Source of the DNA: DASVCN01 sp040905665
Lineage (GTDB): Bacteria; Deinococcota; Deinococci; Deinococcales; Trueperaceae
Length of the DNA stretch: 64,000 nt
NCBI GenBank assembly: GCA_040905665.1
Contig: JBBDRD010000041.1
Location: 181,720-245,719, forward strand
Direction of reading: 5' to 3'
Below, one piece after another: positions 58,787-64,000 of the stretch. The notes under the pieces were generated by a model. The model was not told where the DNA came from and did not search any database. It saw only the letters and a list, made by a program, of their open reading frames with translations. Both the position numbers and the translations under genes were made by a program. The first letter of the stretch is position 1. Each line of letters starts with the position of its first letter.

Positions 58787-59881
58787 GTGAATGGGTTCGA
58801 GGGCAAGGAGTCGCTCGGCTTCGGCGTGATCGGCGCCGGGCGCATCGGCAGCCTTCACGCCCGCCATATAGCGGGAGCGGTCGACGGTGCTCGCCTGGTG
58901 GCGGTGATGGACGCTAATCCGAAGGCGGCCGAGAGGGCCACCTTCGGAGAAGCCTACGCGACCGCTGACGTCGACCGGATCTTGACTGATCCGGCGGTAG
59001 ACGCGGTGCTCATTGCTTCCCCCACGTCGTTGCACGCACAACAGGTGAGAGCTGCGGCCAGGGCCGGCAAGGCAATTTTCTGCGAGAAACCGATAGCGCT
59101 GGAACTGACGGAAACCATCGAGGCGATGCGGGCGGTGGAGGACGCGGGAGTTCCTTTCCAGATCGGCTTCAACCGGCGCTTCGATCCCGGTTACGCCGAA
59201 ATTGCCCGGGCCGTTCGGGCCGGCGAGTTGGGAAGCGTAGAGATGTTCCGCAGCCAGTCGTCCGACCCGGCGCCGCCTCCCCGTGAGTACGCTGCACTTT
59301 CCGGCGGGATCTATCTGGACACCGTCATTCACGACATCGACACGGCGCGTTTCGTGGTGGGCGAGATCGAGACGGTGTCGGCCCTGGGCCGGGTGATGGT
59401 CGAGCCGTATCTCGCGGAGGTAGACGACGTTGATACCAGCATCCTCACCCTCCAGTTCGCCTCCGAAGGGAACCAAGGCGTAGGGAACCAAGGCGTAGGG
59501 AACGAAGGCGTAGGGAACGCTGCCGGGGAGATGGCGACCGGGGCAATCGGCGTCCTGCAAAACACCAGGCGAACCGTGTTCGGCTATGACCTGCGTGTCG
59601 AGGTGCATTGCCAGCGGGGGAAGCTGGTGACTGAGGCGGAGCGAGCCACCAATGTTTGGCGTTACGGCAAGGAGGGCATTAGTGGCGATTTCGTCTACTA
59701 CTTCATCGAGCGATTCCGCGAGGCCTACCGGATGGAAGTGCAGGCCTTCGTGGACGCGGTACGCGAGGGTCGTACGCCTACGCCTGGTACGCGTGATGCG
59801 GTGGAATCGTTACGGGTGGCGGTAGCGGCGACGAAGAGTCTGCGCAGCGGGGTACCCGTGCGCGTAGCCGACATAGCGTGA
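58787..59881 (+). CDS. iolG: inositol 2-dehydrogenase, Gfo/Idh/MocA family
   Basis: Oxidises myo-inositol to scyllo-inosose with NAD+. The 364-residue protein starts at GTG. Rossmann fold: LGFGVIGAGRIGSLHARHIA. The EKP motif is CEKPIALELTETIEAM, and IGFNRRFDPGYAEIARAV and YLDTVIHDIDTARFVVGE (catalytic Asp/His) follow. An inserted 15-bp in-frame triplication encodes GNQGVGNQGVGNEGVG in the middle of the C-terminal domain. A second, similar oxidoreductase is at 49447. Context within the iol cluster supports the name. Confidence 0.9.
   Translation: MNGFEGKESLGFGVIGAGRIGSLHARHIAGAVDGARLVAVMDANPKAAERATFGEAYATADVDRILTDPAVDAVLIASPTSLHAQQVRAAARAGKAIFCEKPIALELTETIEAMRAVEDAGVPFQIGFNRRFDPGYAEIARAVRAGELGSVEMFRSQSSDPAPPPREYAALSGGIYLDTVIHDIDTARFVVGEIETVSALGRVMVEPYLAEVDDVDTSILTLQFASEGNQGVGNQGVGNEGVGNAAGEMATGAIGVLQNTRRTVFGYDLRVEVHCQRGKLVTEAERATNVWRYGKEGISGDFVYYFIERFREAYRMEVQAFVDAVREGRTPTPGTRDAVESLRVAVAATKSLRSGVPVRVADIA
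59468..59512. repeat. in-frame 15-bp triplication in iolG
   Basis: GGGAACCAAGGCGTA (59468-59482, 59483-59497) and GGGAACGAAGGCGTA (59498-59512) are adjacent, with a fading fourth GGGAAC. They encode GNQGV-GNQGV-GNEGV in a loop of the IolG C-terminal domain. Confidence 0.85.
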
Positions 59882-59891
59882 TTGGCGCTGC

Positions 59892-59933
59892 GTGACTGGT
59901 GCTGGGTGACTGGCGTTAGGTGACTGGCGTTAG
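59892..59933. repeat. three tandem 14-bp repeats between iolG and iolB
   Basis: GTGACTGGTGCTGG (59892-59905), then two identical GTGACTGGCGTTAG (59906-59919, 59920-59933), with a partial copy after. Length 14 is not a multiple of three, consistent with non-coding placement. Confidence 0.75.
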
Positions 59934-59961
59934 GTGACCGGCATAGCCTGATTGGGGTGGA

Positions 59962-60804
59962 ATGACGATGGAACACAAGATTCGGGCCGATAAGGGTCAA
60001 GGACGGACAGTCCATGTGACTCCGGAGCGAGCCGGCTGGTTAAGCCTTGATTTCGCTGTCGAACGCTACGCTGCCGGTGGCGGTATCAGGTCGCATACCG
60101 CCGGCAACGAGCTATGCATGGTTTTCATGGCCGGTGACGCTACGGTTGTGGCGGCCGGTAACGAGTGGCGGATTACGGGGCGGCGCGAGGTGTTCGCCGG
60201 TTTGCCGCACGCCGTCTACCTGCCGCCCGGGGAGAGTTTCGAGATTCGGGCGCAGAGCGACGTCGAGGTCGCTTTCGCAGCGGCGCCTGCCGAGGGCAGC
60301 CTGCCCCCCCGGTTCATCACGCCCGATGATGTGAAGATCGAGATCCGCGGCGGGCACAACGTTACTCGGCAGATAAGTCACGTAATCGACCCCGGGGACG
60401 CCGAGCACCTGCTATGCGTGGAGGTCCTCACCCCGTCTGGGAACTGGAGTTCCTACCCGCCGCATAAGCACGATGTGCAGGCGCCGCCCGATGAGGTCGA
60501 GCTGGAGGAGATCTATCACTACCGTCTGCAGCCGGCCGATGGCTGGGCGCTGCAGCGGCTCTACAACGACGACCGGACGCTTGATGAGGTCGTCATCGCG
60601 CAGCACGGCGATACCGTTCTGGTGCGTGAGGGCTACCATCCGGTGGCCGCGGCGCCCGGCTACGACTGCTACTACCTGAACTTCCTGGCCGGAGAGACCC
60701 CGTCGTGGGTCGCGCGCGACGAGCCGCAACTGGCGTGGGTACGCGGAAGCTGGGAGGGCGGGCCCAACCGCCTGCGGCTGCCGCTCGAGGGATCGGGCCG
60801 CTAG
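59962..60804 (+). CDS. iolB: 5-deoxy-glucuronate isomerase
   Basis: Isomerises 5-deoxy-D-glucuronate to 5-keto-2-deoxy-D-gluconate. The 280-residue protein has two cupin domains. Motifs: GGGIRSHTAGNELCMVFMAG, ITGRREVFAGLPHAVYLPPG, NWSSYPPHKHDVQAPPDEVE (metal-binding His), and EEIYHYRLQPADGWALQRLY. The end LNFLAGETPSWVARDEPQL is also typical. It follows iolG by 80 bases holding the 14-bp repeats. Confidence 0.95.
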   Translation: MTMEHKIRADKGQGRTVHVTPERAGWLSLDFAVERYAAGGGIRSHTAGNELCMVFMAGDATVVAAGNEWRITGRREVFAGLPHAVYLPPGESFEIRAQSDVEVAFAAAPAEGSLPPRFITPDDVKIEIRGGHNVTRQISHVIDPGDAEHLLCVEVLTPSGNWSSYPPHKHDVQAPPDEVELEEIYHYRLQPADGWALQRLYNDDRTLDEVVIAQHGDTVLVREGYHPVAAAPGYDCYYLNFLAGETPSWVARDEPQLAWVRGSWEGGPNRLRLPLEGSGR

Positions 60805-60864
60805 GGTGGTCCTGCTCCAGACGCTCCTGCCGGTCCCAGCCGGGCCGCGAGTCGAGTGGCTGCC

Positions 60865-61803
60865 ATGATCCGAGTAGGAAACGCGCCCTGCTCCTGGGGC
60901 ACCATCGAGGGCCTCGAAGCGCGGATTCCCTACGCGCAGATGCTGGACGAACTGGTGGGAGCGGGTTTCGAAGGCACCGAGCTCGGGGATTACGGCTTCA
61001 TGCCCACCAATCCCGAGGAGCTTCACGGCGAGCTCGCTTCGCGTGGCCTCACCATGCTTGGCGCCTACCATGGCGTGTATCTGCGTGACCCGGCCGCCCA
61101 TGCACCGGGGCGCGAGAAGGCGCTGCGTATCGCCACGCTCCTCGCGGCCGTGTCTCACGCCGTCCCGGCGGACCCTGGAGAGCAGGCCTGGCGCCCTTTC
61201 CTGGTGTTGGCCGATGAGCACAGCCGCGATGCTCCGCGCTTCGAGCGGGCGGGACGAATCGGTATTGACGATGGGTTATCTACAGGTGACTGGCGGCAAT
61301 TCACGAGAGGTGCACAGGAGATTGCCGATGTTGTCCAGGGGGAGACCGGGATAGAGACGGTTTTTCACCCTCATTGCGCTGGTTATGTGGAGACACCCGA
61401 CGAGATCGAGCGATTCCTCCACCTCACCGATCCCGAACTGATGGCGATCGTCCTTGACACCGGGCACTATCTCTACGGTGGCGGCACCTCGGATGGTTCG
61501 TTGGTGCTCGAGGGCATCGACCGGTTTCGCGAGCGGATCCGCTACGTGCATTTCAAGGACTGCGATCGGCGGGTGGCAACGCGCGCCCGGGAGGCCGGAC
61601 TCGACTATCGTGGGGCAGTGGGTGAGGGAGTATTCTGCGAACTGGGCGAGGGAAGCGTGGACTTTGGGGCGGTCCTGGAAAAGCTGCGCGAATTGGACTA
61701 TGTCGGCTGGATTACCGTGGAGCAGGATGTCTTGCCTGGGATGGGAAGTCCCAAGGAGAGCGCCGCACGGAACCGCGATTATCTGCGGACGCTGGGGCTG
61801 TAG
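60865..61803 (+). CDS. iolE: inosose dehydratase (IolE-like TIM-barrel protein)
   Basis: Dehydrates scyllo-inosose to the dione used by IolD. The ATG at 60865 gives about 312 residues starting MIRVGNAPCSWG, the usual IolE start. The sugar-isomerase TIM barrel shows GAGFEGTELGDYGFMPTNP, FHPHCAGYVETPDE, MAIVLDTGHYLYGGG and IRYVHFKDCDRR, and ends IEQD-like TVEQDVLPGMGSPKESA. Metal-binding residues (Glu, Asp, His, Glu) are in place. GTG at 60856 would add three residues. It lies between iolB and mmsA. Confidence 0.88.
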   Translation: MIRVGNAPCSWGTIEGLEARIPYAQMLDELVGAGFEGTELGDYGFMPTNPEELHGELASRGLTMLGAYHGVYLRDPAAHAPGREKALRIATLLAAVSHAVPADPGEQAWRPFLVLADEHSRDAPRFERAGRIGIDDGLSTGDWRQFTRGAQEIADVVQGETGIETVFHPHCAGYVETPDEIERFLHLTDPELMAIVLDTGHYLYGGGTSDGSLVLEGIDRFRERIRYVHFKDCDRRVATRAREAGLDYRGAVGEGVFCELGEGSVDFGAVLEKLRELDYVGWITVEQDVLPGMGSPKESAARNRDYLRTLGL

Positions 61804-61891
61804 CGGGTTTCCGAGCTCGTCGCAACGAACGCTGCGACGAACGCCTTATCGAACGAATAGTCGGCGCTACGGGCGCGAGAGGGAGGAAGGT

Positions 61892-63394
61892 ATGGACAGT
61901 AGGGCGACAGGCGCGCCATTGCTCAACCACGAATTGCTCAATTACATAGGCGGAAGTTGGGAGCGTCCCAGCGCGGGTGACTTCGGGCCGGTACACAACC
62001 CGGCTACCGGTGCGGTAATCGCTCAGGTCCCCATGAGCGCCGCGGCCGAGGTGGACGAAGCGGTGCGGCAGGGGGCGCAAGCGTTCCCGGATTGGCGGGA
62101 CACGCCGGTGGTCAGCCGCATTCAGCACCTGTTTCGCCTCAAGGTTCTCCTGGATGAGCATCAGGACGAGATGGCGCGCCTGATAACGGACGAGTGCGGC
62201 AAGACCTACAAGGAGAGCTTCGGCGAGATTCAGCGGGGCATCGAGAACGTCGAGGTGGCCTGTGGGGCGCCGATCCTCATGCAGGGATACAACAACGAGG
62301 ACATCGCCTCGGGCATCGACGAGCACATGTTCCGCCAGCCGCTGGGAGTCGTGGCGGCGATCACCCCCTTCAACTTTCCCGCCATGATCCCGCTCTGGTT
62401 CCTGCCGTACGCGGTGGCGGCCGGGAACTGCTTCATCCTTAAGCCGAGCGAAAAGGTCCCGATGACCACTCAGCTGCTCTACCGGCTCATCGAGCAGGCC
62501 GGTTTTCCAGCTGGTGTAGTGCAGTTGGTGAACGGCGGCAAGGAGACGGTAGACGCACTGCTCGACCATGGCGAAGTGCGAGCGATCTCCTTCGTGGGCT
62601 CGACGCCGGTAGCCAAGTACATCTACGCTCGAGCGACGGCCAACGGCAAGCGGGCGCAGTGCCAGGGCGGGGCGAAGAACCCGGCGGTGATCCTGCCCGA
62701 TGCCGATATGGAAATGACCTCAAAGATCCTGGCCGATAGCGCCTTCGGCTGCGCAGGGCAGCGTTGCCTGGCGACCTCGGTAGCGGTGACGGTTGGATCG
62801 GCGCGCGAGGAGATCGGTGACAGGATCGCCCAGATCGCCGGCGAGAGGCGAGTTGGCTACGGGCTTGATGAAGACGTGGAGATGGGACCGGTGATAACCG
62901 CCGAGAGCCGCGAGAGAATCACCCAGCTCGTGGACAAGGGCGTGAGCGAGGGTGCCAAGCTTAGGGTGGACGGCCGCCAGCGGCGAGTCGAGGGGTTCGA
63001 GAACGGCTACTTCATGCACCCCACGGTCCTCGAGGACGTGGACCCGGCGGGTGAGATCGCCGGTACCGAGATCTTTGGTCCGGTGCTGTCGATGATGCAT
63101 GCCCGTGATGTGGACGAGGCGATCGAGATCGTCAACAGGCGGAAGTTCGGCAACCAGGCTTGCCTGTTTACCAACTCGGGGTCGGCGGCTCGCGCCTTCC
63201 GTCACCGTGTGCGGGCCGGGAATATCGGCATCAACCTGGGGGTGGCGGCGCCTATGGCCTTCTTCCCCTTCAGCGGCTGGGGCGACAGCTTCTTTGGCGA
63301 TTTGCATGCCCAGGGTCGTCACGGGGTGGAGTTCTACACCGAAACGAAGGTCGTGGTCGAACGCTGGCCCAAGGAGTGGAGCCGCCAGTTCTGA
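61892..63394 (+). CDS. mmsA: methylmalonate-semialdehyde dehydrogenase
   Basis: CoA-dependent aldehyde dehydrogenase that turns malonic semialdehyde into acetyl-CoA at the end of inositol breakdown (also named iolA). The ATG at 61892, after GGGAGGAAGG, gives 500 residues. Motifs: NYIGGSWERPSAGDFGPVHN, ITPFNFPAMIPLWFLPYAVA, the catalytic Cys in FGCAGQRCLATS and GNQACLFTNSGSAARAFRH. The end FGDLHAQGRHGVEFYTETK is characteristic. A longer frame from 61454 lies within iolE in another frame and is not used. Confidence 0.95.
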   Translation: MDSRATGAPLLNHELLNYIGGSWERPSAGDFGPVHNPATGAVIAQVPMSAAAEVDEAVRQGAQAFPDWRDTPVVSRIQHLFRLKVLLDEHQDEMARLITDECGKTYKESFGEIQRGIENVEVACGAPILMQGYNNEDIASGIDEHMFRQPLGVVAAITPFNFPAMIPLWFLPYAVAAGNCFILKPSEKVPMTTQLLYRLIEQAGFPAGVVQLVNGGKETVDALLDHGEVRAISFVGSTPVAKYIYARATANGKRAQCQGGAKNPAVILPDADMEMTSKILADSAFGCAGQRCLATSVAVTVGSAREEIGDRIAQIAGERRVGYGLDEDVEMGPVITAESRERITQLVDKGVSEGAKLRVDGRQRRVEGFENGYFMHPTVLEDVDPAGEIAGTEIFGPVLSMMHARDVDEAIEIVNRRKFGNQACLFTNSGSAARAFRHRVRAGNIGINLGVAAPMAFFPFSGWGDSFFGDLHAQGRHGVEFYTETKVVVERWPKEWSRQF

Positions 63395-63407
63395 TGGTGC
63401 GACAGTT

Positions 63408-64000
63408 ATGACGACAGGTGGTGCAAGTGCGGGCGATTCGTCCGACCCGAACGACCACGGCGAGCGGTCGTTCGACCTGATCACGATGGGCCGCTCGTCG
63501 ATCGACCTCTACGCCAATGAGATCGGCAGGCCGTTCGAACAGATTGAGAGCTTCAACGCCTATGTTGGCGGCAGCCCCACGAACATAGCCGTCGCAGCCC
63601 GCCGTCTGGGGCTCGATGTAGCGCTGCTCACCGCCGTGGGTGAGGACAAGGTGGGCTCCTTCATCTTGAACTTCCTCGTGGGAGAGGGGATCGACACCTC
63701 CTACGTCAGCCGCAAGGCCGGCGCGCGCAGCAGCGCGGTGCTGCTGGGGATTGAACCGCCCGACCGCTTTCCGCTGGTGTTCTACCGCGACAACGCCGCC
63801 GACATGCAGCTGACTATCGACGACGTACTGGCTGCCCCCATCTCCCGCTCCCGGGCGCTCGAGATTTCGGGAACCGGACTCAGCCGCGAACCCAGCCGTA
63901 GCGCTACCTTCCTGGCGGCCGAGCGTGCTCGGGGCGCCGGTACCACGGTGTACATGGATCTCGATTTCCGTGCCGACCAGTGGCACGACCCGCGGGCGTT
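63408..64000 (+). CDS. iolC: 5-dehydro-2-deoxygluconokinase (N-terminal part, cut by window end)
   Basis: PfkB-family kinase that phosphorylates 2-deoxy-5-keto-D-gluconate. About 198 residues are visible, starting at the ATG 63408. After a 20-residue polar lead the sugar-binding motif appears: FDLITMGRSSIDLYANEIG, AYVGGSPTNIAVAARRLGL and TAVGEDKVGSFILNFL. Later comes YMDLDFRADQW. In some relatives IolC is fused to a C-terminal aldolase-like domain, which cannot be seen here. It starts 14 bases after the mmsA stop and belongs to the iol operon. Confidence 0.92.
   Translation, partial: MTTGGASAGDSSDPNDHGERSFDLITMGRSSIDLYANEIGRPFEQIESFNAYVGGSPTNIAVAARRLGLDVALLTAVGEDKVGSFILNFLVGEGIDTSYVSRKAGARSSAVLLGIEPPDRFPLVFYRDNAADMQLTIDDVLAAPISRSRALEISGTGLSREPSRSATFLAAERARGAGTTVYMDLDFRADQWHDPRA

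Noticed and set aside
61454..61891. N-terminal extension of the aldehyde dehydrogenase frame
   Set aside because: It overlaps iolE in another frame; the ATG at 61892 has a strong ribosome site and the standard N-terminus.

Overview
The window looks like the replication-origin region of a Deinococcota chromosome, most plausibly near Truepera/Trueperaceae. This rests on a single-stranded DNA-binding protein with two OB folds (typical of Deinococcus-Thermus), Thermus-like malate dehydrogenase and ribosomal proteins, high GC, frequent GTG/TTG starts and stop/start overlaps (ATGA, GTGA). The lineage is inferred from protein character, not from a search.

Layout. 1-5 kb: malate dehydrogenase (cut by the window edge), then parB-parA-rsmG-mnmG on the minus strand with two parS sites. 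5-12 kb: dnaA, a lipid kinase on the opposite strand, a DnaA-box-rich oriC, dnaN, eno, pyk. 12-14 kb: rpsF-ssb-rpsR-rplI. 14-16.6 kb: protoporphyrinogen oxidase and 3-methyladenine glycosylase. 16.7-25 kb: a respiratory block with a CtaG-CoxB-cytochrome c fusion, a CoxA-CoxC fusion, a small membrane protein, a membrane-anchored cytochrome c, a Tat lipoprotein and a GMC flavoprotein dehydrogenase. 25-30.7 kb: a stress protein, an endonuclease/exonuclease/phosphatase-fold enzyme, an S9 peptidase, a ferrochelatase with an animal-like [2Fe-2S] ligand pattern, a methyltransferase and a solitary Phd-type antitoxin. 30.8-38.8 kb: a compact heme operon hemA-hemC-hemD-hemB-kinase-regulator-hemE-hemF. 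39-49.4 kb: SPW protein, then a LacI-controlled sugar cluster (LacI, GH38 alpha-mannosidase, binding protein, two permeases, ATPase, PHP metallohydrolase). 49.4-56 kb: a Gfo/Idh/MocA oxidoreductase, an Fe3+/phosphonate/sugar-phosphate type ABC importer and a HAD phosphatase. 56-56.6 kb: HicAB toxin-antitoxin. 56.8-64 kb: myo-inositol catabolism iolD-iolG-iolB-iolE-mmsA-iolC, with iolC cut by the end.

How it fits together. Heme made by the hem operon plus hemY and hemH would feed the heme-rich terminal oxidase block, and the GMC dehydrogenase probably supplies electrons through the adjacent cytochrome c. The right half is carbohydrate uptake and breakdown (mannosides, perhaps sugar phosphates, inositol).

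The most unusual sequence-level signal is a set of at least a dozen unrelated short tandem repeats (units 12-18 bp). They lie in intergenic gaps and, as multiples of three, inside protein linkers and tails. Other points of interest are the human-like ferrochelatase, the two-component system embedded in the heme operon, the oxidase fusions with a replaced K-channel lysine, and a parS site that is coding in two reading frames. No tRNA, rRNA, CRISPR array, insertion sequence or prophage was recognised.
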